Below are positions 11,190 through 21,776 of a stretch of DNA of 64,000 nt, in pieces. This DNA comes from Macrosoma leucophasiata (lineage: Eukaryota; Arthropoda; Insecta; Lepidoptera; Hedylidae). The translations under genes were made by a program, and so were the position numbers. The first letter of the stretch is position 1. Each line of letters opens with the position of its first letter. A model generated the notes under the pieces. That model had not been told where the DNA came from and did not search any database. It saw nothing but the letters and a program-made list of their open reading frames with translations. Location of the stretch: assembly GCA_036365455.1 (NCBI GenBank), contig JAWQUS010000025.1:25642001-25706000 (forward strand), written 5' to 3'.

Positions 11190-11760
11190 CTCACGATTAC
11201 ACCTGATGTTGCGAGCTGATGTGGCGAGTTGACGCGTAGGTACTTTTGCACTAAAATAACGGTCGAGTAGGCAATGCACTGGAAATCCGAAAAAAACACA
11301 GTATTACACAAGTGAAGTGGAAAGGGGTGAAGGATTCCGATAAGCACACCTATACCAAAAGCACTGTGATCCGCAAGTCCGGCCACGTACGTATCTCCTC
11401 GAAGTTCTACTCGGCTTAATTTGCGTTTATAAGCGTTTATAATTGTCGTCTGATCCAAAGTTTATTTATCCGGCTCGAAGGACCACATGTAATGTTGCGG
11501 AATTGGAGTCAAGAAAATTCGAGGATTTTGTTGTAACGTATGTTCCGTTTATTCATTCGATTGCGATTACAAAATTACAAGACAATAGTAAAGATGGCGC
11601 GAGTGCCCCGTCGTCCTGGCCGCGTTGGCTAATCACAATCATGCGCATGACGGAGGCGTCCCCATTGGTCCGATTCCAAACGAAGCCGTGTGATTAGCTA
11701 TATGCACTCGCATGCACAAGGCGCGCAATTTCAAATGCTCCAACAGTGATTTCATAGAAT
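11190..11760. other. Moderately GC-rich segment, unidentified
   Basis: Base composition is higher in GC than its flanks and there are several short frames on both strands, but I see no repeat end, LTR pair or domain. It could be a solo LTR or a host regulatory region; neither is demonstrable here. Confidence 0.3.
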
Positions 11761-12049
11761 TGCACAATAGGCTTAGCACAGGAAATCCTAGGTCAGGTTT
11801 CAGTCTCCACAAATGATTTTAATAATAATGCATATACCTCATGTTTTTGTAACCTAAATATTTAAGATTTATTTCTAGAGAATCAATTACAACCTTTTTT
11901 CAAACATTATTTCAAATAACGCTGGAACATTGATATTTTTATTTAGAAAAATCTTGAGAATCTCGAAAAGTAAGTTTTTGCGAGACTGATAAAAACAATA
12001 TCTTATAGACTTTCTAACTGTGCGGAAACCTAACAGGTTTCACTCACTA

Positions 12050-12315
12050 ACATACCCAACCATAAATAAGAAAATTTCAAGGTTCACTAAACTCAAAACA
12101 ACATTATACCGTGTCAAAGGTCGCTTGATTAATTTGATCTGTAGATAGAACTATTTAATGGCGTCTACTTAACGTGTCGCCCTCCATCTTGAAATGCTTT
12201 CGTCAGCAAAAGCTTTAACGCCGTCTCCTTTTGAGATTGAAATCATCACACATACTTGCAAGGTTCGGTGTGAATTTTACACTTGAAACTCGTGACGATT
12301 TGCGAAGTACGTAAT
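12050..12315 (+). repeat. Direct repeat pair, copy 1
   Basis: Aligns with 12725-12997 over ~260 bp, sharing ACCGTGTCAAAGGTCGCT, CCTCCATCTTGAAATGCTTT and GTGACGATTTRCGAAGTA. Estimated identity is roughly 75-80%. Non-coding. Confidence 0.65.
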
Positions 12316-12724
12316 TTAATTACTACATGATCACTCGACGTTCTGAGTTCGATTGCAATTAATTACTTATTATTTTTCAATTAAGCATTTTCGACTCATT
12401 TATTGTCGATTGCGTCTATTATTTATTTTATCCAAGTGTTTCGTTTCACTCTATGTTTACGTGTTTTCCAAATCTCAAAATTTGCATTCACGTTATGGAC
12501 TTTGTTACGACGTGTTTTATTATTGAAGTTTTTTTTTCAGTTTTTTGAATTGTCATTTTTTTTTAATGTTTTTATAAAACGTTCTAAAGAACAACATGTA
12601 TCGTAAAAGTAATGTTCTTTTTGACATTTTACGTCGTAGGTACTAAAAGTTGTTTGTAAAATTTTGAAATTTCAAAGAATAAGTTAATTTCCACTTTGAC
12701 TATTGCATTAAATAAATACCTAAC

Positions 12725-12997
12725 CATAACAATCAAAATATCACGGTTCACTAATCGCAATACAATATAATACCGTGTCAAAGGTCGCTAAATTACGACT
12801 ACCATTTGGTGTGTAGACTAAACGCTATTTAATATCGTCTACTTAACATTTGCACCCTCCATCTTGAAATGCTTTCATGAGCAAATGCTTTGACGCCGAC
12901 TCCTTTTGAGGTAGAAGTTATGCATACATACTTGCATGTTTTGGTGTCAATATTGTATGTACATTGTACATTAGAAGCGAGTGACGATTTACGAAGT
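12725..12997 (+). repeat. Direct repeat pair, copy 2
   Basis: Partner of 12050-12315, about 660 bp downstream in the same orientation. The two copies flank T-rich DNA with a 67-aa frame of no evident function. Confidence 0.65.
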
Positions 12998-13086
12998 AAT
13001 AGATTAAAGGTCCGTCTTATAGTTCCGCCATATCCGTCTGTCTGTCTGTCCGCGGTTTAGCGCAAAAACTATTGCTACTAGAGACT

Positions 13087-13253
13087 ACTTAATTTCCGGC
13101 ACAGAGGCATAACACCTAATGCCTCAGGAGTGGCAGCGCATCTGCATTTTGACCTCTGGTCATTGTGTGGGTGTCTATAGGCTGCAGCCTTCACTTAATA
13201 TGAATGTGAACTGCATGCTTGTTTGCCACTTTTATTACATAAAAAAAAAAAAA
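13087..13253 (+). repeat. Family B A-tailed retroposon (5'-truncated)
   Basis: Plus-strand copy starting at the TTTCCGGCACAGAGGCATAA block and ending TTATTACAT followed by 13 A. The truncation at one end with the A tail intact fits target-primed reverse transcription. Confidence 0.8.
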
Positions 13254-13299
13254 GTTTGTTTGTGGACGTTGTCCACAGTGGGTTGATTTTGCACCTTGT

Positions 13300-13390
13300 A
13301 CAATTATATCATCATATCAGCCATAAGACGTCCACTCCTGAACATAGGCCTCCCCCAAGGACCTCCATGCCGACCGATCGGACAATTATA
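13300..13390 (-). repeat. RTE-like LINE 3' tail fragment
   Basis: Contains ATATCATCATATCAGCC and AGACGTCCACTCCTGAACAT, the phrase that ends many lepidopteran RTE/BovB-like elements. No coding part is left. Confidence 0.5.
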
Positions 13391-13536
13391 TACCAAGTAA
13401 TTGTTCTTGTTACTCTCTGAGTGTAATTGTTTGTTGTCCTAAAAAATAAAAAAAAATAAAACCTACATGAACTCGGGGCATGCCTTTTCCAAAAAAGTAT
13501 TCTTATCTTTAGGTCAACATGATTGTTATGTTCTAC

Positions 13537-13841
13537 GTAACTTCACGCCTGCAATCCTCGAAGGGGTAGGTAGAGGTAAATGCATGCATTCAAGCATACA
13601 TGCAAACACCCACGATTCGCCGGTTACGTTTGGCCCATGTAACAAGTGGTGAGCCTGTTAACATCTCCGGGCACATTACCAAACTTCGAGGTACTGGGAA
13701 ATTTCCAGAAAATGGAAAAATCCCAATAGAACCAGAGATAAAGGACTTTACACCATTATCTCTGATAACCCCAACCCGGGAATCGAACCCAGGACCTCAG
13801 CGTAGTAGTAGTGGCCTGCTACCACTAGGCTACCAAAGCAG
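13537..13841 (-). mobile_element. tRNA-derived SINE, family A
   Basis: Full-length minus-strand copy with intact A and B boxes, lying 48 bp from another copy of the same family (13890-14180). The pair is same-strand, so both may be independent insertions into the same neighbourhood. Confidence 0.85.
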
Positions 13842-13889
13842 TTGTTATGTTCTGATTCTTAATAATTATTTAGATAACAATAAAAAAAC

Positions 13890-14180
13890 GTAACTTCACG
13901 CCTGTAATCCCCGAAGGGGTTGGCAGAGGTAAGTGCATGCATTCAAGCATACACCCACGACTCGCCGGTCGCGTTTTGGTCCATGTAACAGGTGGCGAAC
14001 CTGTTGCCATCTCCGGGCACTTTACCAGGTACTGGGACACATCCACAAAATGTAGAAATCCCCATAGAACCAGAGGTAAAAGATTTAACCGTTATCTCTG
14101 ATAGTCCCCGAACCCGGGAATCGAACCCAGGACCCCCAGCGTAGTAGTAGTGGCCTGCTACCACTACGCTACTGAGGCAG
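13890..14180 (-). mobile_element. tRNA-derived SINE, family A
   Basis: Second of two neighbouring copies. It shares with the 5938 copy a GTTGCCATCTCC variant and CTACGCTACTGAGGCAG, suggesting a different subfamily from its neighbour at 13537. Confidence 0.85.
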
Positions 14181-14992
14181 TAAGAGTAGTAGTAGATAAC
14201 AATGTTACTTCAATACTTATATTTCTTCGAATTTTAACTATAACAAATATTCTGGCCTTGGTTTATTATTGTAAAAAATATAAAATAATTATAATAATAA
14301 TATTTTGATTAAAACACTTAACGAGTATGGATAGATTAAACTTACCGTTGTCGCTACACTGTGACATAAAACTCTAGCATTGAATGAGCCAGCAATTTCC
14401 TGACAGACGCAGCTCGTAGCTTTCTGACTAATGACACCTTGGCACACTGAATACGCTACACTGTGTGTCATTATTAGAAAATTTCAATGGGAAAAGTTAG
14501 AAGTGAATTTCAATTGATTGATTGAAGTAAGAAGTTAAGGTTTGTTTGGTGTTCCGTAATGGAATTGTGGACTGTATTTTATAGGCGTTTTGCTCGTTCT
14601 GTGCAGTTACTTCAGGTTTACGAGGGCCACAAATGTCTATATGTTTTTATGTAGCACGATTTCATTGTTAAAAGGTGAATTGAGTGTCAGTTTCGAATAT
14701 GTTCGCATATGGGGTCGTATATGGGGGGTTGGTAACGACAGTCTCTTGAAAGCAATTTCGGAGTATCTTAATAAACAATCTATCTTTAGAAATAAATTAA
14801 ATTGGAGTGTTTGTTTGTAATAACCGCTTTTTAACCGAGTTCAAAAAATCGAGAAGGTTCGCAATTCGGCCGGTATATATATATATATATATTTTTTTGT
14901 TTACAACGGAACCCTAAAAATGGAAGACACCGATATTTTTTTTCTTAGATTCAGTTGGTCTGGCGCGACTTAAGTTGCAAACAGGTTAATGA
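14181..14992. other. Non-coding stretch with (TA)n
   Basis: Contains a short (TA)n at 14872-14891 and small frames (60 and 76 aa) with no motifs. Nothing else seen. Confidence 0.45.
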
Positions 14993-14993
14993 G

Positions 14994-15195
14994 GTTTTTT
15001 TTGTGATAGTGGTGGCAAACAAGCATGCAGTTCACATGGATGTGACGACGACTGCAGCCTATAGACCTCTACACAGTAACCAGAGGTCAAAGAGCAGATG
15101 CGTTGCCACCTCTGGTCTAAGATCTTTTTCCTCTGTGATAGCTATTACGGGGCCAGGTTGTACAAATAGATCGGGCCCTGCAGTTTCGGGCCTAT
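14994..15195 (-). repeat. Family B A-tailed retroposon, diverged
   Basis: Recognisable by GGTGGCAAACAAGCATGCAG, GACTGCAGCCTATAGAC and GCAGATGCGTTGCCAC. Diverged and without its distal end, which runs into a GC-rich block. Confidence 0.65.
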
Positions 15196-15570
15196 ATAAT
15201 AGGAATGATGGTATCCCTTGCCTGTCGTTAGAGGCGACTAAAAGCCACGGGCGGATATAAGCCACGGGCGGCAAGAGTGGGGGCTCTGGTCGCTCAGCAC
15301 TCGCGGCTCCGTGAGGACGATGACCGAGGTAGCCGCAGGTCATCGTGGCAAGTGAAGATGGGCGACTCACAAAGTCCTCGTGGACGAGCCTTGGATGGAG
15401 GCGAAGTGCGAGGGGGGAACCGGAGCAGTGTTTATAGTGTACCCGGATCCCCCCTTTTCTGCACTGAAGTCGGCTCCGAGGTGGTTTTAGACGGTCCAAT
15501 ACCCTCATATCCCTCTTCCCCCAAAGAGTCGGTTGAATGCAATGGTATTTCCAATTCTAAAAAAAAGTTT
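15196..15570 (+). other. GC-rich LINE-like untranslated fragment
   Basis: Contains GGTATCCCTTGCCTGTCGTT and GGCGACTAAAAGCCACGGGC, wording seen in untranslated regions of lepidopteran non-LTR elements. Open frames on both strands (115 and 149 aa) carry no RT or nuclease motif. Assignment to a LINE is inference. Confidence 0.35.
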
Positions 15571-15897
15571 GTACCAATACATAACATGAGACGAGTAATA
15601 AGAATGACAATACAAAACACATAGTCGTTTGTCATACCCAAAAGGTAAAATCCCTCACTATACCCATGGCTCAATCGACCCATCATAAATGCGATATCGC
15701 TGGGTATCTGCCAGTTTTATCTTTAATAGCATCCCGACCCATGGTCCCATTTCCTGTTATAAAATAACTGATGAGTAACTTTATGGACAGCAGGTGAAGG
15801 TTTTCGGAGATACATTCTAGTTAATTTTATGTAAAAGTACTTAATAACCCTTTTGTCCGAGGAAATATACATCGTCCAGAGTCAGTATTGGAAATAA

Positions 15898-15957
15898 TAC
15901 TACGATGTTGCCTACGCCCGCGAGCTCGGTCACTGGAGCTCTACCACTAGTAAATAT
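15898..15957 (-). repeat. Family B distal-end fragment
   Basis: Only the 60-bp distal end of family B is present (GATGTTGCCTACGCCCGCGA, GAGCTCTACCACTAGTAA). Confidence 0.6.
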
Positions 15958-16082
15958 ATTGAGATATCTTTAGGCTACAGTATTCACTATCCGAAATGTC
16001 TACTAATGCAATTTTATCGAACCAGCATAATGGTACCTGTTTAAATAAATATTTCAATCAACTCAACCCAAACATATTTTAC

Positions 16083-16320
16083 TTTTTTTTTTTTTATGAA
16101 ATTGAATTGGCATACAATCATGTAGTTCACATTGATGTAAAGTGATGACTGCAGCCTATAGACTCCCACTCAACGATCAAGGTCAAAATGCAGGTGCGTT
16201 ACCACTCCTGAGGCCTAAGGTGTTATGCCTATGTGCCGGAAATTACAGGGCTATACATTACCATCTGACCGGAACACGATTGTACTGAACACTATCATTT
16301 AGCGGCAAGTATATTAACAT
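16083..16320 (-). repeat. Family B A-tailed retroposon (partial)
   Basis: Begins with a 13-base T run and keeps the block up to TTAGCGGCAAGTATATTA; the distal ~45 bp are missing. Confidence 0.75.
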
Positions 16321-16369
16321 AATATTATACTTTCCTAAACACCGAAATATACTGCAAATGTAAATGTGT

Positions 16370-17850
16370 AGGTGTCACGATTGTGAACAGCCGGTCAAAG
16401 TTTGCTCAAGCCGAATCACTGTCCAAATGGAAACGGCTCTGAATTTGCTCGATACATATTGTTATGTAGACTTCCATATGATTAGGTGCTTTTGTTCGTT
16501 TAATTATGATGGCCAATTTCAGCCAAGTATTACAGTGAATTTTCTATATAATGATGGTGGCAAACAAGCATGCAGTTCAAATTGATGCTAAGTTACGACT
16601 GCAGCCTATAAATATCTACACAGAAAACAGACGACAAAATGCAGATGCGGTACCACCAATCTAAGAGATCTTAACTGTTTCGATGTGCAGACCATGATCA
16701 TTAAAATGATGTAACTAAAAAATACGGATTTCGCATATTTTCCTTTACTTGTGCTTTAGTAGGGGAGCCCAAAATGGGATTTTTGAAGTTACTCCAGCGT
16801 GTCAGAATAAGATATAGGAGATACCTCCACCAAATCTAAGATTTCTAAAAAGGGTCGAACCCTTAGAGTTTCCGCCACGAACTTGCCTCGCATCTAAGTC
16901 GTCATAATTTCGGATGGGAGGTTTGAATGGGTTCACTCTACATCCTCTCTGAGTATCTGATATTTTTGAGTAATGTTTCACCTTTATTTTTGAAAGAATC
17001 AGATGTTTTTGAAAAGGGCGCGGCACCAACGTCATGGGTCAAGAGCTTGTCCGATATTCTGAGAGAGTGTAAAATGTATCCTAACAATGCTCCTATCCAA
17101 AATTCAGACGTATCGGAAGATGAGTAAAATCTTAGCGACCTTAGAATTTTTTTGAAGGGTTTCCTTTTGGGCGCTTCCCTATACACAAACCTCAGATTTA
17201 GTGGAGGTAACTAGTTGGGTTCAAGGTATCTCCCATGTTTTAATCTGACGCGCTCGAGTAAATACAAAAATATCACCCTGGGCTCCTTTACTACTTTAAG
17301 ACGTTGCTTCGTGCTAAAAATAAATAAATCAAGATTCTGAGATCACGGGAAGTATCTTGTAAGTTTGATATCCTTGCGAGTTTCGAAGATTTGCATAAAC
17401 GGCTGTATCTTTTGATTGCGTTGGCTTAGAAGTTTGATTTTTTCACGGAAGGACGGACTGACAACAAAATCATCCTTTGAGGGCTCCGTTCTTTCCTTTC
17501 AAGATACGGAACCATAAAAAAAGGTGCACGGTAAAAGAGTATTGAAGTGTTATCTAGGGACCTCTTGCCATGATTCTTTCAGTCGTAAAAGATTATTTTA
17601 TCAATATTTGCATTAAATAAAGCCATATTAACTTAAATGGTATGGAACATAATTTCTACGCAACATTTGGCTCAACATGAGCCTCATTATCGAATGGTTG
17701 AATATAAACGAACGCAAACGCCTAATCATGTGAAAGGCAACATAATAATTTGTATGCAGCGAATTCAAAGGCTTTCCCATTTGGACGGCGTTTCGGTTTG
17801 AGCAAACGTTGACCGACTGTTCGATTTCACGAACGGGAAACGTGTTTATG
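16370..17850. repeat. Large imperfect inverted repeat (~1.5 kb)
   Basis: 16373-16505 is mirrored by 17695-17850 (ATATGATTAGGTGCTTTTGTTCG against CGAACGCAAACGCCTAATCAT) and 16750-16990 by 17055-17310 (AGTAGGGGAGCCC against GGGCTCCTTTACTACT; GCGTGTCAGAATAAGA against TTTAATCTGACGCGC). The centre is near 17020. Frames of 66-82 aa in the middle are overlaps of the arms. It resembles a foldback or a DNA element with long terminal inverted repeats; no transposase is seen and the ends are not sharp. Confidence 0.65.
16548..16668 (-). repeat. Family B fragment inside the palindrome
   Basis: A short copy (GATGGTGGCAAACAAGCATG, ACTGCAGCCTATAAA) lies only in the left arm region, so it inserted after the inverted repeat formed. 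Confidence 0.6.
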
Positions 17851-17952
17851 TTCCCATTGTACTGCGGAGTTTAGAAGTTTAGAAGTATGTTTTAACTGCC
17901 ACATGTTTTTTTTTTAGAACAAGCACACCTTAAAAATGAGGATATATTTTTT

Positions 17953-18150
17953 TTATACGCTTACACTCACAGCCTTACAGTAGGTATAAACCTGTGTCGT
18001 AGGTGCCGTTATATACAAACAACACACACACGAACACCCAGACCCGAAACAAATATCTGTAGGCCATACAAACATTTGTCCCAGTGCGGGGATCGAACCC
18101 GCGACCCTTCGAATCAAACGGTCATCTCACACCGCTGGACCAACCGGGTC
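17953..18150 (-). mobile_element. tRNA-derived SINE, family C
   Basis: Full-length minus-strand copy. The tRNA-like head, read on the minus strand, is GACCCGGTTGGTCCAGCGGT ... GGTTCGATCCCCGCACTGGG. Only 17 bp separate it from a family A SINE. Confidence 0.85.
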
Positions 18151-18167
18151 AAAATAATGATTTTTAC

Positions 18168-18475
18168 GTAACTTCACGCCTGTAATCCCCGAAGGGGTAG
18201 GCAGAGGTAAATGCATGCATTCAAGCATACATGCAAACACCCACGATTCGCCGGTTACGTTTTGGCCCATGTAACAGGTGGCGAGTCTGTTGACATCTCC
18301 GGGCACATTACCAAACTTCGAGGTACTGGGAAATTTCCAGAAAATGGAAAAATCCCAATAGAACCAGAGATAAAGGACTTTACACCATTATCTCTGATAA
18401 TCCACGACCTGGGAATCGAACCCAGGACCTCCAGTGTAGTAGTAGTGGCCTGCTACCACTAGGCTACCGAGGCAG
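18168..18475 (-). mobile_element. tRNA-derived SINE, family A (best copy)
   Basis: Longest and cleanest family A copy. On the minus strand the A box TAGCCTAGTGGTAGC and B box GGTTCGATTCC lie in a 70-base tRNA-like head; the body continues to GGGGATTACAGGCGTGAAGT. Confidence 0.88.
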
Positions 18476-18714
18476 TTGATGATTTTTATTTATTGGTAAT
18501 GGTATATATTACATGGTAAGTATATTTAAACTTGTGTTTTAAACATGTGAGTTGCATTGTCGTTTCTCACCTTCATAAAAAAACATTACATAAAACATAA
18601 CACAGTCAACTACACTAAATTTAACAAAACAGAAACTAAACTGGGTGGTGCTTATCAAATAACGCATAATTATGCTACATTTGATATGCCAGAAACTGGT
18701 GTACTATATCTTAT

Positions 18715-18860
18715 TCCAAGTGACAAACTACTCATTTTAATTAACATGCCGAGATATAACGTGCGGTTAGTGAGTTCTACCGTTAGTTTTCCACTCCGTT
18801 GTGATGTAAATGAGTTTGTGTTTCTTAATTTTGTAAGTGAATTTAATTTTTAAGTATCAG
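18715..18860 (+). repeat. Direct repeat, copy 1
   Basis: Shares ~130 bp with 20675-20805 (ACTACTCATTTTAATTAACA, TGCCGAGATATNACGTGCGG, TTTTCCACTCCGTTGTNATG). A 98-aa frame at 18557-18853 overlaps it but the second copy does not preserve the frame, so I do not call a gene. Confidence 0.65.
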
Positions 18861-18861
18861 A

Positions 18862-19692
18862 CTGTAGTAGTTGTGGAGAAATATGCATGTAGCTCGCATG
18901 AATATTTAGTGATGACTACAGCTTATAAATGAACACCAAAATCAGGGTCAAAATGGAGATACGTTACCACCCCTGAGCTCTTAGTTGTTACGTCTTTGGG
19001 ATAGTGATTACGGGGCCATACATTAGCATCTGGAATACTGCTCTCATTTGTGGGCGGGAGCTCCCAAATACCAACTTGGTCCACTCGACTCCCTACAAAG
19101 ATGCGCCGTTCGTATTGTTTACGACCCAGGACTTACTGACAGGCTCGAACATCTGAGCCTGCGCAGAGACGTTGGGAGTCTATGCGTTTTATACCGTCTC
19201 TACAATGGCGAGTGCTTTGCTGAACTGTTCGACATGGTGGCACCGTCTCTTTTCCTACACCGTACTATCCGCCGAAAAGAGAAGTTCCACCCTCACCGAC
19301 TAGACACCTGGCAATGTTCGACGGTGCGGTTCTCACGTTCGTTTTTGCCCAGGACGTATAAATTGTGGAATGAACTTCCCTCTGAGGTGTTCCCTCGGTG
19401 CTACAATATTTGGTTCTTCAAAAATGGCGTCAAAACAGTCCTTCAGGGCTGGCAGCGCGTTGGCAACTCCCCTGGTGTTGCAAATGTTCATAGGCGACGG
19501 TGACTACTTTCCATCAGGTGGCCCGTCTGCTTGTCTGTCAATCCTATGACATAAAAAAAATAATCTAACCGGAATACAATAATGCTGAACACTACCATTT
19601 GGCGACAGATGGATTGGACAGATGGATTATTATTATTATTAGTAACGCGACAGTGCCTACGTCCTCAAGCTCCCACACTCTATCACCAGATA
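18862..19692 (-). repeat. Family B copy split by a LINE insertion
   Basis: 18862-19037 matches the proximal half of family B and 19562-19692 the distal half (ACCGGAATACAATAATGCTG, AACACTACCATTTGGCG). The 520 bp between are a CR1/Jockey-like 3' fragment. The short phrase ATCTGGAATAC / ATCTAACCGGAATAC at both junctions may be the target duplication. Confidence 0.65.
19040..19560 (+). pseudogene. CR1/Jockey-like LINE, 5'-truncated RT C-terminus
   Basis: An open frame of about 150 codons at 19048-19503 encodes the C-terminal end of a non-LTR reverse transcriptase polyprotein: SLQRCAVRIVYDP, LSLRRDVGSLCVLYRLYNGE, FSRSFLPRTYKLWNELPSEV, VANVHRRR, then stop. The 3' UTR ends CCTATGACAT plus A8. No catalytic RT motif is included, so it is a dead insertion. 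It lacks an ATG; only the last ~15% of a normal ORF2 is present. Confidence 0.85.
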
Positions 19693-19734
19693 TAAATCGA
19701 TTAGTAAATAACATTGTTCTAAATTTTTTATCAT

Positions 19735-19935
19735 CGTGAAGATTTATTTAAAAATTGTCTATGGAACCGGGGTATATAAAAAGTAGCCTTTGTGTTACAG
19801 CCTATGCGTTACATATATATACTCTACCTGTGTACAAAATTTCGAAATCCGTCGAGCTGTTTCAACGTCATTGAGGTACAAACAAACATCCAAGCTTTCA
19901 CATACACAGCTATAACAAACGCAACAATAGAAATG
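19735..19935 (+). other. Unassigned repeat-like stretch
   Basis: Phrases such as AAAAAGTAGCCTTTGTGTTA and CCGTCGAGCTGTTTCAACGT resemble lepidopteran short repeats, but no second copy is in the window, so it stays unassigned. Confidence 0.3.
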
Positions 19936-19957
19936 AAAACCAAATAAGTAGACCGCC

Positions 19958-20540
19958 AACAACGATGAAATTAGTTTCTACCAGTCCCCATCATATGCTT
20001 ATTAAAATTTACAACCATTCACCTGACACTATAAAAGATATTAAAAACAGCACTCTATTTAATAATATACTAAAGAAATTCCTTGCAAGTAAATGTTATT
20101 ACAATTTATATGAATATTTTAATGACAACTCAAATTAAATAGTGATTATATTATTAAGTATTAGAATTGACATAGGTGTGTTAAATATGAATGTGAAATA
20201 CTAACAAACTTAACATAGATTCCACTGACAATGATCCTACTAACAATTGCTAACCTCCTTGACATATGAAAATATTTAATTGAATTATAATATGAGTAAA
20301 ATAAATTGTATTTGTGCTTATTAAAAATGATAATAATGTGTTAATGTTAAATAGAACTGTAATTTAAATTGTAAAATGATTTTGGTTTTTTTTTTTTTTT
20401 TTAAATAATTATAATAAGGCAGCTAGTTGCCTCCTTATGTTTGCCGTGCCCTTATAGAGCGTTACCTGTACTTTTGTATTTTTTAAAAGATCTGTCAGAC
20501 CTGTGACATGCAATATAATAAATAAATAAATAAATAAAAC
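19958..20540 (+). pseudogene. LINE 3' end with (AAAT)n tail
   Basis: A short reading frame before a TAA near 20137 reads LIKIYNHSPDTIKDIKNSTL and LKKFLASKCYYNLYEYFND, the typical last residues of Jockey/CR1-type RT proteins. A ~390-bp 3' UTR follows, ending in an AATA/AAAT array (20514-20539). Only the 3' end survives. Confidence 0.7.
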
Positions 20541-20674
20541 ACATTTATATAGTAATAAGATTAAATATTGATTCATACGGTTGTACAAACACAAACTCAG
20601 TTAAGTTCAGTACACACGGAACAAATAGGGCGTAATTACCAAGCCAAGAGCGAGTAGCTATAATTTACCTAATT

Positions 20675-20805
20675 CCGAGTGACATACTACTCATTTTAAT
20701 TAACATGCCGAGATATTACGTGCGGTTTGTGAGTTCCACGGTTAATTTTCCACTCCGTTGTAATGCTAATGAGCTCGTAGGTCTGAATTGATGTATGCAC
20801 GTTTT
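20675..20805 (+). repeat. Direct repeat, copy 2
   Basis: Partner of 18715-18860. The two copies bracket the family B / LINE complex. Confidence 0.6.
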
Positions 20806-21041
20806 CACGTATAATTTAGTTTTTGAGTTGTTTCCGAGTTGTAATGGCATTTATTTTTTCTTGATAGTTTGTTTTACTGCGTTGTTAGCATGCTTCCATT
20901 GACGTGTAACAATAAATTAAAATCAGTTAGTAGGTTAAAAGGGAAATATTACTATCAGCCTTACATTGAGGTTGGCAAACGATTTAAGAGTCTCAAAAGA
21001 TGTGCTTTTTTATTTTTAATACCCATTTTTAATATTTCATT

Positions 21042-21218
21042 AGCCCTACAGTAGGTGTAAGCCTGTGTCGTGGGTGCCGTTGTACACATACAACACACAC
21101 AAACACCCAGACCCGAAACAAATATCTGTAGGCCAAACAAATATTGGTCCCCGCACGGGATCGAACCCGCCACCCTTCGAATCAATCGGTCATCTCACAC
21201 CGCTGGACTAACCGGGTC
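21042..21218 (-). mobile_element. tRNA-derived SINE, family C
   Basis: Minus-strand copy with intact head (GACCCGGTTAGTCCAGCGGT) and B box GGTTCGATCCCG. It is shorter at the 3' end than the 8354 copy. Confidence 0.85.
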
Positions 21219-21574
21219 GTCAGGTTCTATTTTTCGCGAACGACGTGGGGTGCGGAATTACCGACCGGGTCGTGTCGGGTATTTCGTATGAAGTACCGCG
21301 ACTAGAACGGAACACAGTCGGTACAGCAGTATACCGCATCTACGGTAGCGGCTACGGTAGCAGTATACCGCATCTATATAAGGCTTTGATCCCCTGCATT
21401 CTTAACGATTGTTGTATTACAATGAACAGGACTAAAAAGTATCGCTACTTCTTCGGAGAAAAAACTATGCAGAATTATACGTATACAATAATATAATATT
21501 ATATATTTCAATGTTAAAATTAAATACAGTAATAATAAAAAAAACATCGTAAGCAGCACTAACGTTTTCTGGTT
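21219..21574. other. Non-coding stretch
   Basis: Includes a short local repeat of CAGTATACCGCATCTA (21328-21376). No gene seen. Confidence 0.45.
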
Positions 21575-21758
21575 AGATGGTAATGTATGCCATCGTAATA
21601 ACTACGAGTATCACAGAGACATGACAACTACAGTCTCAGGGGTGGCAACGCATCTGCATTTTGACTTCTAGTCTTTGTGTGGGTGTCTATAGGCTGCAGT
21701 CATCATTTAACACCAATGTGAACTGTATATTTGTTTGCCACCTTCATTACATAAAAAA
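21575..21758 (+). repeat. Family B A-tailed retroposon (partial)
   Basis: Plus-strand copy with a diverged 5' half, ending TTCATTACAT plus A6. Confidence 0.75.
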
Positions 21759-21776
21759 TGAGTGCCTATCAAAAAC

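Noticed and set aside
16802..17186. Short genes of 66-82 aa in the palindrome
   Set aside because: They overlap on both strands and mirror each other across the inverted repeat; no motifs.
18557..18853. 98-aa open frame on plus
   Set aside because: It overlaps a repeat whose second copy (20675-20805) does not keep the frame.
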